Notes: a model not told the origin generated them from the letters alone. DNA of 64,000 nt from Orobanche coerulescens (GCA_033398695.1 CM065802.1:150956096-151020095); one strand, 5' to 3'. Positions 33,971 through 47,295 are shown, counted from the first letter of the stretch. Translations and numbers: made by a program.

Positions 33971-35195
33971 TGTAACACCCCCAAATCCCATTGGGTTATT
34001 ACAGTGCCGTGGACCCCACACCAGGTGATCCACCAGGCGAACACGACTAGAATACAACAAACTGATCAAAATAGAAAATCACAGACCCTACTATGATGTC
34101 CGACATACTATTCCGAAATGGAATTTGAACGACAAGGATGGGCCTACATGGCCAAAATAAAATACAACAACATTCACGAGCCTTGCTCGGATAATACAAA
34201 ACGACAATGACTGAACAAAACTGGAGTACTCCAAACTGTCTGACCGATATGAACACCAAATCATCTCGGACTAGTATCGCTCGAATGCCTCGTCGCCATC
34301 GTCATGCCCCTGTGTCTCAACTCTCTCCTCGCAAGCACCTAAAACATGAAAACATGTTCCGCCCCCACGGGGTCAGTCATCCAGATAACGAATATCAAAT
34401 ACATGTACAACATGATATGCATCCAAAGGCAGAATGAACAGTACAACAATGGTAGTACGAGATGCTCACAAACCAAAGTAAGAATCGAGCATTCGTGAAA
34501 CACTATGCCCACGACATACGATCAATGCCTGCTCAATAGGTTAGAACATAAGTGCCCAACGGAGAATCATCAATAGAGAACACAACAATACATTACCCGA
34601 AGGTAAACCAAACCAATGCTGGAATAAATACGAATCACAATGCCCGAAGGCTCCAACGGAAATACCGATACATCACAATGGCCTGAAAACCCTCAGCCGA
34701 AGCTGCCAAAATATCACGATGGCCTGAAAGCCGAACAACCCGAAGCTGCCAAAATATCACGATGGCCAGAAAGCCGAACAACCCAAAGCTGTAAATCATC
34801 ACAATACATATCTCAAAGAAACAAAGCCGATTATCGAACATACCTCTCGGACGTATGAACGCTTAATCACAAAACGTCGAACACATCCAAACATTTAAAT
34901 GGACTATGAACGACCAAAATTGTACAGCTCAAAGATGGACATCACAGTACGCCCGATCCGGAGATGTGTCAGTGCACATCCGGAGATATGTCACGATGCA
35001 ACATGACAACGAAACTCAAAGGATAACACATCCAATACGGATCATACGACTCACCAAGTGAACGATGAAACACGAATAATGAAAGATCGACACGACCAAC
35101 AATATTCAAAACAACCATCCTGGGATCAAAATTCCTAAGGACCAATTAACACGAGCAACAATCACAACACAACAGTCCGGGAAATCCTCAATCCT
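33971..35195 (-). repeat. N3 LTR copy 3 (truncated)
   Basis: Aligns with 36479-37866, then breaks into internal sequence near 35195 (CTCAACC before TCCTCCAG). A further deletion of about 190 bp near 34980 lies between two GATCCGGAGAT-like phrases. Confidence 0.8.
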
Positions 35196-36478
35196 CAACC
35201 TCCTCCAGATCATCGGGCTCTTCGGTTGTCCATACCTCTGGCTCCTGAAGCCCGATATGACCCCTTGGATGAAGTACGGACTGAAGCAACAAAATCTCTC
35301 GAGGCCCGTGAGCTCTCCCGAGATCTACTGGCACTAGAACTCCTGCAGTATTTCTGAAGGTGTCCCTGCCTCCCACACAGAAAATAAATAATAGCTGGAA
35401 CCGTACATCGAGTACTGACATGCCCCGCTAAATCACAGTTAAAACAAATAACAGTCGAACTCATCGCCTGAGAAGAAGATGCTTTCCCAGCACGAAGCCG
35501 ACTAGAAAATGACCTATGGGACGTCGGAGCCTGATGTCCCTCTGAACGAACCGGCATCCTAGTCCTCTCACCAGAAGAAACTGAAGGGTTCTTCCGAGCA
35601 AGCTCCTTGATCGAAAGCTTTGCTCCAAGAGCCTTTTCGATGAATTCGCCAAGTGAACTACAATTGTGATTGAACAACTGCATCCTCAACCGTGGGTTCA
35701 CCCTCTTGCTAAAATACTTGATCTTATCCGCCTCAGTACAGATAACAGATGAAGTAAACTGAAGAAGTCCTTGAAACTTCTCAGCAATAACAATAACACC
35801 CTCGTCCTCCACGGATTCGGGGTTCAAAACCTCCGACAACTTGGCTTCACGAAGTGGAGCCGGATAATACCTATCTAACATGAGAGTCTTGAACTCGATC
35901 CAAACACAATCACGATCGGTGGGTTTTCGAGCACGACTCCGAAAATGATTCGTCAGCCACCAAAGTTTTTGGTACGAGATTTCGGGTTTCGGCCCACTCT
36001 GCGGCCTCTACCCCCTCTGTCATGTCCCCTTTCCAGACTGAAAGAATAACGTTCAATCATGACCACAACTCAAATACGCCTCAATGGCCAGAATGCTAGG
36101 TCAACGCAAAACACGAGTATACATACTCAACAGATAGACGATCACATCGATCACGCTAATCATAGCCGATACAGAGCCCACACGCTCCAAAGCAAATAAT
36201 CATAAATCAATCGCACCCGATCATCACATACAAGTGTCAACAAAACATGTATAATCAATGATATAATGAATGTATGCACATAAAAGAGAATAGAGTCCTT
36301 ACACAGGTCATACGAAGCTTCGAGGTCTTGCGATACTAGTCTTCACTGACGACGACTCGATGAAAAACCCGACTGTCCAGGTTGTCATAAGCTGACAGCC
36401 CCGCTACTACCATGTCGGTAGAGCCACATAACTCACATATCAGGGTATCTCACAACCCAATTCTCTGATACCATCTTC
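35196..36478 (-). pseudogene. N3 internal region 2 with shortened gag
   Basis: The minus-strand frame from 35881 to 35210 (223 residues) encodes the C-terminal half of a chromovirus gag: LDRYYPAPLREAKLSEV, RLRMQLFNHNCSS, zinc knuckle CFNCDLAGHVSTRC (about 35409-35450) and a second knuckle whose first Cys is Tyr (YFLCGRQGHLQKYC). Upstream, an Arg-rich start (about 36030) is joined out of frame to the capsid half, so the middle of gag is deleted. The primer site (minus TGGTATCAGAGA) is at about 36462-36474. No protease or pol is present. Confidence 0.8.
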
Positions 36479-37941
36479 TGTAACACCCCCAAATCCCATT
36501 GGGTTATTACAGTGCCGTAGACCCCACACCAGGTGATCCACCACGCGAACACGACTAAAATACAACAAACTAATCAAAATAGGAAATCACAGACCCTACT
36601 GTGATGTCCGACATACTATTCCGATATGGAATTTGAACGACAAGGATGGGCCTACATGGCCAAAATAAAATACAACAACATCCACGAGCCTTGCTCGGAT
36701 AATACAAAATGACAACGACTGAACAAAACTGGAGTACTCCAAACTGTCTGACCGATATAAACACCAAATCATCTCGGACTAGTATCGTTCGAATGCCTTA
36801 TCGACATCATCATGCCCCTGTGTCTCAACTCTCTCCTCGCAAGCACCTAAAACATGAAAACATGTTCCGCCCCCACGGGGTCAGTCATCCAGATAATAAA
36901 TATCAAATACATGTACAACATGATATGCATCCAAAGGCAGAATGAACAGTACAACAATGGTAGTACGAGATGCTCACAAACCAAAGTAAGAATCGAGCAT
37001 TCGTGAAACACTATGCCCACGACATATGATCAATACCTGCTCAATAGGTTAGAACATAAGTGCCCAACGGCGAATCATCAATATAGAACACAACAATACA
37101 TTACCCGAAGGTAAACCAAACCAACGCTGCAATAAATACAAATCACAATGCCCAAAGGCTCCAACGGAAATACCGATACATCACAATGGCCTGAAAACCC
37201 TCATCCGAAGCTGCCAAAATATCACGATGGCCTGAAAGCCGAACAACCCGAAGCTGCCAAAATATCACGATGGCACAGCGAGCGGCACGAAAGCGTAAAT
37301 CATCACAATACAGATCTCAAAGAAACAAACCCGACTGTCGAACATGCCTCTCCGGCGTATGAACGCTTAATCACAAAACGTCGAACACATCCAAACATTT
37401 AAATGGACTATGAATGACCAAAATTGTATGGATCAAAGATGGACATCACAGTACGCCCGATCCGGAGATGTGTCAGTGCACATGTCCACCCCGTATACGG
37501 AATCCAGAAATATAAGTGGGACAATGTACCTAATTAGCCTCACGAACTACGTCTCGTGTGCACAGTCCAATACGGAAATAATATTCACGCATGACTATAT
37601 ATGTGCCTGGCTCAAAATCCTACACAATAACCAATCGGAACGCAGATATGATTCCGGATATGTCACGATGCAACATGACAACGAAACTCAAAGGATAACA
37701 CATCCAATACGGATCATACGACTCACCAAGTGAACGATGACACACGAATGAAAGATCGACACGACCAACAATATTCAAAACAACCATCCAGGGATCAAAA
37801 TCCCTAAGGACCGATTAACACGAGCAACAATCACAACACAACAGTCCGGGAAATCCTCAACCCTCAACGATCACAAAATTACCGAGTTCACATGAATAAT
37901 AGTGTGCTGCCGTGAGTTGGCCAACACGACAATAATAATTT

Positions 37942-38257
37942 AACGGATGGGAACTATCCTCGACAGTCCCAATTCAATACCTCGATTACCTGCAGGACGG
38001 TCAATCGATAACAATTATACAACGGATGGGAATTTGCTTTGATAATCCCAATTCAATATATCGATTACCTTTAGAGCGGACAATCGATAATAATTATACA
38101 ACGGATGGGAATTATCTTTGATAATCCTAATTCAATATATCGATTACCTTTAGAGCGGACAATCGATAATAATTATACAACGGATGGGAATTATCTTTGA
38201 TAATCCCAATTCAATATATCGATTACCTTTAGAACGGTTAATCGATAACAATTATAC
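37942..38257. repeat. Tandem repeat, 4 x 79 bp, N3 LTR copy 2
   Basis: Units begin AACGGATGGGAA at 37942, 38021, 38100 and 38179, exactly 79 bp apart. Each contains CCCAATTCAATAT and ATCGATTACCT. The same four-unit array is in LTR copy 1. Confidence 0.9.
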
Positions 38258-38811
38258 AATGGATGTCTCGACACCTTTAATCGGTTACCGATAACAAAGA
38301 TGATAATCGAATACGTCAATGCCTTCAATCGGCCAATATGACATCAATAAAAAAAATACTGATATCAATGATGACGATTCACAACAATATCTTGATGGAA
38401 CATCAATCAACAATAACAATCGATACGTCGATGCCGCGAATCGGCTATCGACAACAATATCTCAATGGAACATCAATAAAAAATAACAATCGATATGTCG
38501 ATACCACGAACCGTCTATCGACAAATATATTACAAACAAGTATCGCAATGCCCTAAACCGGCCATTTACAAACAACAATAATATTTGGCATAATTTGTCG
38601 AAGGGTATCGTATCAAACAATCCTTGATGTCAACAAAATCATAAAGAGACCAAGTCTCGAAATGATACACACATTCATACACATATATGATAATATTAAT
38701 CTCATTGACTAGTACAAGTATAAAACTTGCCTCAAACCGAAGGCGAGAAAGTCCTTCCACGATCAACGTCCTACCACGAATCGACCAGCGACGTCCTTCG
38801 ACAATCACAAG

Positions 38812-39771
38812 CACTGGCGGAGCCAGTATAGGGCAAGAGGGGTCGTCTGACCCCTTGAAAAAAAATATTTTTTTATGTATTATATTAAAAAAATATATAA
38901 AAAAATTAAAAAGTCCAATATTTGTTAAAAGATTTGGCTAAAGCCCACACCCTAACCCAATTACCCATTTAATCCAACATAACTAATACAAGAAAAGGAA
39001 GAAAAAAAAAGGCACGGGAGAAAAAAAGGCACGCCGCTGCTGCTAGGAGAAAGAGAAGTCGCTGACTCTCTGACCGCCGTTGCCTTGCCTTGCCTGGGAG
39101 GCTGGGAGAAAATCGGATGCCCGTACCCGTTGCTAACTGCAGGTGTTTTTTTGTTCTTTTCAATTCGGGTGGGGACTGCCGTGGGTGGGTTTTCGATATT
39201 TAGTTGGAGGGGGAATTTTTTGTTTGAAGGATTTTTATATTCTTATTAGATTTAGTTATTTTGTTTATGTTGTGTTTGTTTTGTGTTTTGATGAATTGTC
39301 CAAGGACTAAGGGATATTATGTTCAGATTTATGAAATTTTCTAGGTCAGGACCGTCAGGTTCTAAATCGATTTTGTACAATTTTGAAGCAATTTACATTA
39401 GTTTTTGAATAAAATGAAATTTCGAGTTGGCTTTAGTGTTACCGGTTGCAACAGCTTCAGTGGAGGTCACTTTCCGCCGTGAATATTATTAAAAGTCCAC
39501 TTCGCAACAGAATAGGCGATGAGTTGTTGAATAACATCTTGATTGTTCACATTGAGAAATATATTTTTGCTTGTGTTGACAACGAGACTGTAATGCAATG
39601 TTTTAAGAATATGGGAGAACGTCGTGGACATTTATAACATGTATTTTTCCTTTTGTTATGAATTACGGATGAAACAATAATGTTTATCTTTTGAGTATTA
39701 TCTCTATTGTTGGAACTTTTGATTTTCTTTTATCGTGCCCCCTTAATTATGTAATCCTGGATCCGCCACTG
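38812..39771 (+). mobile_element. hAT transposon remnant
   Basis: Ends CACTGGCGGAGCCAG and CTGGATCCGCCACTG form imperfect terminal inverted repeats of the plant hAT CAGTGGCGGAGCC type. An exact 8-bp target duplication, ATCACAAG, flanks it (38804-38811, 39772-39779), and the empty site is seen at about 45651. The 960-bp length and a leftover transposase C-terminus show a deletion derivative. Confidence 0.85.
39432..39637 (+). pseudogene. hAT transposase C-terminal (dimerisation) remnant
   Basis: A VATASVE motif (about 39440) followed, after a frameshift, by NIIKSPLRNRIGDELLNN is the conserved C-terminal dimerisation region of hAT transposases of the TTF-finger type. The catalytic part is missing, so the element cannot move on its own. 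Confidence 0.75.
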
Positions 39772-39959
39772 ATCACAAGCACTCGAACAACCTTGAATGA
39801 AATACAATTCATTCGATAACACAATATCGACCGAAAACAACATAATAGATTACTCCGATTCCAATACGAACACATACTATACTCGTATTTACTCGTATAC
39901 ACATATATATAATATACATACATCACACACACAATACACAATATATATACCCACTGTAC

Positions 39960-40021
<62 letters not shown>

Positions 40022-40733
40022 CATGACACACACACATACACTGTACTAACCACACACTTTACATAATATATATATATAACGTACACTGCACATACACAAA
40101 AACTTACCAGAAAAAGTTGATCGGCCGGGCAACCTTCGCCGGAATTCGGTCAGAAAAACAACTCCTGCTGGAACTCGGCCGCCGAAAAACTGACCCGCCG
40201 AACCTCGTCCAACTCCAGCCCATTCCCGTCCATGTCCGATTTTCACCATCTCCACCTACAACTCCTCGCCGGAAGTTTGACGCGCCTCCGTTCCGTCGTC
40301 CGTTCCAGTCAGAAACCATCTCCGGTTGCTGGAAACTATGGAGCCGCGTCCATGGCCGGAAACCATGAAGAGCGCCGGCGCCTAAGCTCCGTCTTGCCAG
40401 AAAAAGGTCGGAACAAATCGACCGGATCTGCAACGCCGTCTGTTCCGGAAGTTCCGATCGGCTGTCGCTGCTCCGGTCACGAGCCACCACACCGCCGTCG
40501 AGCTTCGGTCGTCTCCGGAGACGTCAGTCCATTACTCCGGTCGTCAACTCTAGTCCGTCGCCGGAAACTATGAAGAAGCCGGTTGCTCGTCCTTAACTCT
40601 ACCTCATCGGAAAAAAACGAGATAGAAGGATAAGAGAGAGAGAGAGAACGAGAGAGAGAGGATGGCGAGAGAGCTGGAGAGAAAAACGAGAGAGAGAGAG
40701 GAATAATGTGAGAGAGAGGAGACAAAGTGAGGT

Positions 40734-40792
<59 letters not shown>

Positions 40793-40852
40793 CGTGAGGG
40801 AGTGAAAGGTGAGACATGTGAAGTGAGTAGATGTCAACGTGAGAGAGAAATG

Positions 40853-40886
<34 letters not shown>

Positions 40887-41244
40887 ACCCCAAAGATACC
40901 CTGGCCCTACCAGCCGAAAATTGACTACGAGGAAGGTTCTTACCACCGACCACGCATTACGTACGTAGACCTCATGGCATAACGTACGTAATCGCAACAA
41001 ATTAGCGTACGCAATGCTACACAGGTAGCGTACGCTATGTCTATAAACTTAGCCAAAATTCCAGACTCGCCAAGCAACAACCAATCGACGAAACCAAACC
41101 GACGACCAGTAAAAATATTTCGATCCCGAAATATTCTAATACAATATACATTGTATCGGTCCAAACAACAACACTTGTACAATTCCAAATGAATACGCAC
41201 AACTTAACAGTAACACGAAAAAAAAATTACCCCCGGATATTACA

Positions 41245-41282
41245 TACTCCCCACTTTAAAAAGAGTTTCGTCCCCGAAACTC
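41245..41282 (-). promoter_or_regulatory. Hairpin and polypurine tract of N3
   Basis: Minus strand: stem GAGTTTCG/CGAAACTC with loop GGGA, then TTTTTAAAGTGGGGAGTA abutting LTR copy 2. Its outer pair is G-C where N2 and N4 have A-T. Confidence 0.7.
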
Positions 41283-43332
41283 AGGGTGCACAAGTCGGGG
41301 CACGGACTATCCATCAGGATAAGAAAACAACATCTCCAGGAATACTCCTCAATACGAGAAATTCCGCCTGAGTAACTGGACCGACCCCACGGGTTCCCAC
41401 GTCTCCTCTGCCTGAACAAGGCGAAAAAAAAAATTCAAGTGATAAAGACACTCAACAAAGTGCGAGATTTGCCGAATCATGACTCTCCTGCTAGAGACTA
41501 GCCCGGAAATTGCACCAACTGCATGACTAGTAACACCGGCGTACACGTCCCGAGGGAGCCGCTCATCGTACATGCCTACAACCATCGGTGTACACTTCCC
41601 CATTCTCGTCAGCATCGAACGCCCATGCAATCACTGACTCGCACCACAAAAGAAATTAACAGCGCACAAATAGTTCTCGGGACCATGTCAATCGCACGCC
41701 CAAGTCCTCACGACTTGACGTCTCGAATCACAATGAACGATGACCCTGATCACCACAAAAATCCCGGGTACAGGACCAAAAAGGAAAGAAAATCACATCA
41801 AAAGCTCAAGTGTCAAGATTCTCAGATACAATCATTACAAGATAGATCAACCATAAATGGTTCGCAACCACAATACTAAAATACAGACCGAGTCAAACAT
41901 CAATCCGAAAGACAAGGAAAATACAAATCAAGGCTACATCTCAAATGTACCCGAAATCAACCTCCTCCAGATCATCGGGCTCCTCGATCTCATCGACTTG
42001 AAGAAGACCCAAATCTAAACTCGCCGCCCCTCCTCGGTTGTCCATATCTCTGGCTCCCGAAGCCCGATATGACCCCTTGGATAAAGTACGGACTGAAGCA
42101 ACAAAATCTCTCGAGGCCCATGAGCTCTCCCGAGATCTACTGGCACTAGAACTCCTGCAGTATTTCTGAAGGTGTCCCTGCCTCCCACACAGAAAATAAA
42201 TAATAGCTGGAACCGTACATCGAGTACTGACATGCCCCGCTGAATCACAGTTAAAACAAATAACAGTCGAACTCGTCGCCTAAGAAGAAGATGCTTTCCC
42301 AGCACGAAGCCGACTAGAAAATGACCTCTGGGACGTCGGAGCCTGATGTCCCTCTGAACGAACCGGCATCTTAGTCCTCTCACCAGAAGAAACTGAAGGG
42401 TTCTTCCGAGCAAGCTCCTTCATCGAAAGCTCTGCTCCAAGAGCCTTTTCGATGAATTCGCCAAGTGAACTACAATTGTGATTGAACAACTGCATCCTCA
42501 ACCGTGGGTTCACCCTCTTGCTAAAATACTTGATCTTATCCGCCTCAGTACGGATAACAGATGAAGTAAACTGAAGAAGTCCTTGAAACTTCTCAGCAAT
42601 AACAATAACACCCTCGTCCTCGGCGGATTCGGGGTTCAAAACCGCCGACAACTTGGCTTCACGAAGTGGATCCGGATAATACCTATCTAACATGATAGTC
42701 TTGAACTCGATCCAAACACAATCACGATCGGTGGGTTTTTGAGCACGACTCCGAAAATGATTCGTCAGCCACCAAAGTATTTGGTACGAAATTTCGGGTT
42801 TCGGCCCACTCTGCGGCCTCTAGCCCCTCTGTCACATCCCCTTTCCAGACTGAAAGAATAACGTTCAATCATGACCACAACTCAAATACGCCTCAACGGC
42901 CAGAATGCTAGGTCAACGCAAAACACGAGTACACATACTCAACAGATAGACGATCACATCGATCATGCTAATCATATCCGATACAGAGCCCACACGCTCC
43001 AAAGCAAATAATCATAAATCAATCGCACCCGATCATCACATACAAGTGTCAACAAAACATGTATAATCAATGATATAATGAATGTATACACATAAAAGAG
43101 AATAGAGTCCTTACACAGGTCATACGAAGCTTCGAGGTCTTGCGATACTAGTCTTCACTGACGACAACTCGATGAAAAAAAAATGACTCATACAGTCGTC
43201 CAACTGTCACGACTCACAAAACCCGACTGCCCAGGTTGTCATAACCTGACAGCCCCGCTACTACCGCGTCGGTAGAGCCACATAACTCACATATCAGGGT
43301 ATCTCACAACCCAATTCTCTGATACCATCTTC
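41245..43332 (-). pseudogene. N3 internal region 1 with shortened gag
   Basis: On the minus strand the order is: primer site (TGGTATCAGAGA, about 43316-43327), a leader, an Arg-rich start near 42835, and a capsid half open from 42693. It is interrupted by TAG at about 42281, exactly where copy 2 has Gln, and continues through the zinc knuckles to about 42015. About 750 bp of non-coding DNA follows, then a hairpin (41263-41282) and a polypurine tract. A pol of about 3 kb would be expected and is absent. The identical architecture of both internal regions shows that the deletion came before the duplication. Confidence 0.8.
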
Positions 43333-45911
43333 TGTAACACCCCCAAATCCCATTGGGTTATTACAGTGTCGTGGACCCCACACCAGGTGATCCACCAGGC
43401 GAACACGACTAAAATACAACAAACTGATCAAAATAGGAAATCACAGACCCTACTATGATGTCCGACATACTATTCCGATATGGAATTTCAACGACAAGGA
43501 TGGGCCTACATGGCCAAAATAAAGTACAACAACATCCACGAGCCTTGCTCGGATAATACAAAACGACAACGACTGAACAAAACTGGAGTACTCCAAACTG
43601 TCTGACCGATATGAACACCAAATCATCTCGGACTAGTATCGTTCGAATGCCTCATCGCCATCGTCATGCCCTTGTGTCTCAACTCTCTCCTCGCAAGCAC
43701 CTAAAACATGAAAACATGTTCCGCCCACACGGTGTCAGTCATCCAGATAATGAATATCAAATACATGTACAACATGATATGCATACAAAGGCAGAATGAA
43801 CAGTACAACAATGGTAGTACGAGATGCTCACAAACCAAAGTAAGAATCGAGCATTCGTGAAACACTATGCCCACGGCATACGATCAATACCTGCTCAATA
43901 GGTTAGAACATAAGTGCCCAACGGCGAATCCTCAATATAGAACACAACAATACATTACCCGAAGGTAAACCAAACCAACGCTGTAATAAATACAAATCAC
44001 AATGCCCGAAGGCACCAACGGAAATACCGATCCTGAAAACCCTCAGCCGAAGCTGCCAAAATATCACGATGGCCTAAAAGACGAACAACCCGAAGCTGCC
44101 AAAATATCACGATGGCCTGAAAGCCGAACAGCCCGAAGCTGTAAATCATCACAATACAGATCTCAAAGAAACAAACCCGACTGTCGAACATACCTCTCGG
44201 GCGTATGAACGCTTAATCACAAAACGTCGGACACATCCAAACATTTAAATGGACTATGAACGACCAAAATTGTACGGCTCAAAGATGGACATCACAGTAG
44301 ACCCGATCCGGAGATGTGTCAGTGCACATGTCCACCCCGTATACGGAATCCAGAAATATACGTGGGACAATGTACCTAATTAGCCTCACGAACTACGTCT
44401 CGTGTGCACAATCCAATACAGAAATAATATTCACGCATGACTATATATGTGCGTGGCTAAAAATCCTACACAATAACCAATCGGAACGCAGATATGATTC
44501 CGGATATGTCACGATGCAACATGACAACGAAACTCAAAGGATAACACATCCAATACAGATCATACGACTCACCAAGTGAACGATGACACACGAATAATGA
44601 AAGATCGACACGACCAACAATATTCAAAACAACCATCCTGGGATCAAAATCCCTAGGGACCGATTAACACGAGCAACAATCACAACACAACAGTCCAGGA
44701 AATCCTCAACCCTCAATGATCACAAAATTACCGAGTTCATAAGAATAATAGTGTGCTGCCGTGAGTTGGCCAACACGACAATAATAATTCAACGGATGGG
44801 AACTATCCTCGACAGTCCCAATTCAATACCTCGATTACCTTCAGGACTGTCAATAGATAACAATTATACAATGGATGGGAATTAGCTTTGATAATCCCAA
44901 TTCAATATATCGATTTCCTTTAGAGCGGACAATCGATAATAATTATACAACGGATGGGAATTAGCTTTGATAATCCCAATTCAATATATCGATTACCTTT
45001 AGAGCCGAAAATCGATAATAATTATACAACGGATGGGAATTATCTTTGATAATCCCAATTCAATATATCGATTACCTTTAAAACGGTTAACCGATAACAA
45101 TTATACAACGGATGTCTCGGCACCTTTAATCGGTTAGCGATAACGAAGATGATAATCGAATACGTCAATGCCTTCAATCGGCCAATACGACATCAATAAA
45201 AAAACACTGATATCAATGATGACGATTCACAACAATATCTTGATGGAACATCAATCAACAATAACAATCGATACGTCGAAGCCGCGAACCGGCTATCGAC
45301 AACAATATCTCAATGGAACATCAATCAACAATAATAATCGATATGTCAATACCGCGAACCGGCTATCGACAAATATATTACCAACAAGTATCGCAATGCC
45401 TTAAACCTGCCATTTACGAACAACAATAATATTTGGCATAATTTGCCGAAGAGTATCGTATCAAACAATCCCTTGATGTTAACAAAATCATAAAGAGACC
45501 AAGTCTCGAAATGATACACACATTCATACACATATATGGTAACATTAATCTCATTGACTAGTACAAGTATAAAATTTGCCTCAAACCGAAGGCGAGAAAG
45601 TCCTTCCACGATCAACGTCCTACCACGAATCGACCAACGATGTCCTCCGACAATCACAAGCACTCGAACAACCTTGAATGAAATACAATTCATTCGATAA
45701 CACGATATCAACCGAAAACAACATAATAGATAACTCCGATTCCAATACGAGCGCATACTATACTCGTATATACCCGTATACACATATATATAATATACAT
45801 ACATCACACACACAATACACAATATATATATATACCCGCTGTACACAATATATATATAGATATATTCACATGACATACACACATACACTCTACTAACCAG
45901 ACACACTTTAC

Positions 45912-45954
<43 letters not shown>

Positions 45955-46002
45955 CTGCACATGCACACACAAACTTTACACATTATATATATATATATAT
46001 AC
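43333..46002 (-). repeat. N3 LTR copy 1, first part
   Basis: Ends TGTAACACCCCC at 43333 and aligns with 36479 onward. It is interrupted at 46003 by N4 inside a TA microsatellite; the last five bases (45998-46002) are the target duplication TATAC. Confidence 0.85.
44791..45106. repeat. Tandem repeat, 4 x 79 bp, N3 LTR copy 1
   Basis: Units start at 44791, 44870, 44949 and 45028. Same family and copy number as 37942-38257. Confidence 0.9.
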
Positions 46003-46167
46003 TGTAATACCCGTACTTTTATTGACTGTTTGACTCTGTCATCCTCCTTATTTTTGTCGCTCTGTAAATGCTTGGAGATGTGGTTGATATTGTTATTGAG
46101 TTTTGTATCTCGTTTGGTTCTTGATCATGTCGTTTAGACCTTGCGGGAATGTTCTGTGCTAGAGAAT

Positions 46168-46668
46168 TAGCGTACGCTAGGCCTAGGCTAACGCACGCTA
46201 GTGCAGCGATTAGCGCACGCTAGCTCGAGCCGTAGCGCACGCTAAGAGTATGAGTCGGAGTCGAGAACCGGTGTGATTGCTCTGCGGATCGGCGGAATAA
46301 CGCACGCTAGGAGTTTGTTAGCGCGCTATCCATGTATAGTAGCGCACGCTAACATCCGTCCGTAGCGCACGCTCTGCTGGTCGGCGAGCGGTGAAGTCGC
46401 CGGGTTTTACGGACTATCGAGATAGCGTACGCTAGGCCGGCTAGCGCACGCTAAAGCTATAGCATAACCGCTAAACATTGGCGGTAGCGCACGTTAAGTA
46501 TTGAGCGAGGCGAGTCGGTAAGTTACGGACTCCGGATCTTGGATGCCATATTTTGGGCTAGCGCACGCTGGGGCAGATGATTAGCGCACGCTAACGAGAC
46601 CGGCGAAGCCCTGGACTATCCGGTGACTTCGCTAGCGCACGCTAATGATAGAGGCGTAGCGTGCGCTA
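46168..46668 (+). promoter_or_regulatory. Dyad motif array in N4 U3
   Basis: Copies of TAGCG-NN-CGCTA start at 46168, 46189, 46211, 46233, 46298, 46340, 46423, 46442, 46582, 46633 and 46657, with weaker ones between. Neighbouring copies are mostly 19-24 bp apart. The last ends 10 bp before the TATA box. Centres are CA, TG or TA. Confidence 0.8.
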
Positions 46669-46677
46669 GACTGGACA

Positions 46678-46687
46678 TATATAAATA
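46678..46687 (+). promoter_or_regulatory. TATA box of N4 5' LTR
   Basis: TATATAAATA lies directly after the motif array; the 3' LTR has it at 53569-53578. Confidence 0.65.
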
Positions 46688-47295
46688 TGGCAGTTGACTT
46701 TATTTTCGTCATTTCTCACCTTCTTCACTCCTTTTCGACGGGAATCACTCGGGAGAGGCGATCTTAGGCGATTGGAAGCGATCTTCCTTCTATCAACAAT
46801 ATATTTGCTTGGAGAACAAGGATTTCTCAACATCTAATTCCTCCTAACGTCCGAATCAAGGTAAAAATCCTTAGAACCCTACCTTTTGGGAATTTTTGGG
46901 TTTTTCGTAGATTTGTACGATTTACCCGTTTTGAAGCTTGGGAACCTTGAGATTATGATGTATCTATACCGTATGTATACTTTTCCTACGATTTTACGGT
47001 TTAGATTGTGCCGTTTTCGGACTTGTGAGATTTAGGACGATTCTCCAACCTTTAGTTGATTATCCGTATATCTTTATGAATCGTAGACGGGTTTGGGGAG
47101 TTCCTTCGTGTAGTTTGAATATGGATGATTCATTATCATATTCCTTGAGAATCGTTTAGGTGCCGGAAGCGCGTTCTTGGACCTACCGAACTCATACCTT
47201 TCCTCCGTTCAATTTCTCGATGTCTCAAAGGCAAGTATACATTTATGATTGTGCGTTCTCGACTTTGAAAGTAAGAGGAATTGATGGTATGATAT

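Larger units (their letters stand above)
36479..41244 (-). repeat. N3 LTR copy 2
   Basis: Complete LTR, interrupted by a hAT remnant (38812-39771). It contains the 79-bp tandem repeat, TA microsatellites (39963-40018, 40738-40790, 40857-40882), a GA-rich stretch (40630-40735) and two dyad motifs near 41003 and 41026. Confidence 0.85.

Noticed and set aside
39747..40066. Frames of Tyr-Ile repeats (also 40599-41000, 54729-55486, 55481-55909)
   Set aside because: They are translated TA microsatellites in N3 LTRs, not proteins.
40104..40573. Frames of 113-128 codons on both strands (also 54917-55393)
   Set aside because: GC-rich LTR sequence open in several frames; no conservation of one frame over others between the two LTR copies.
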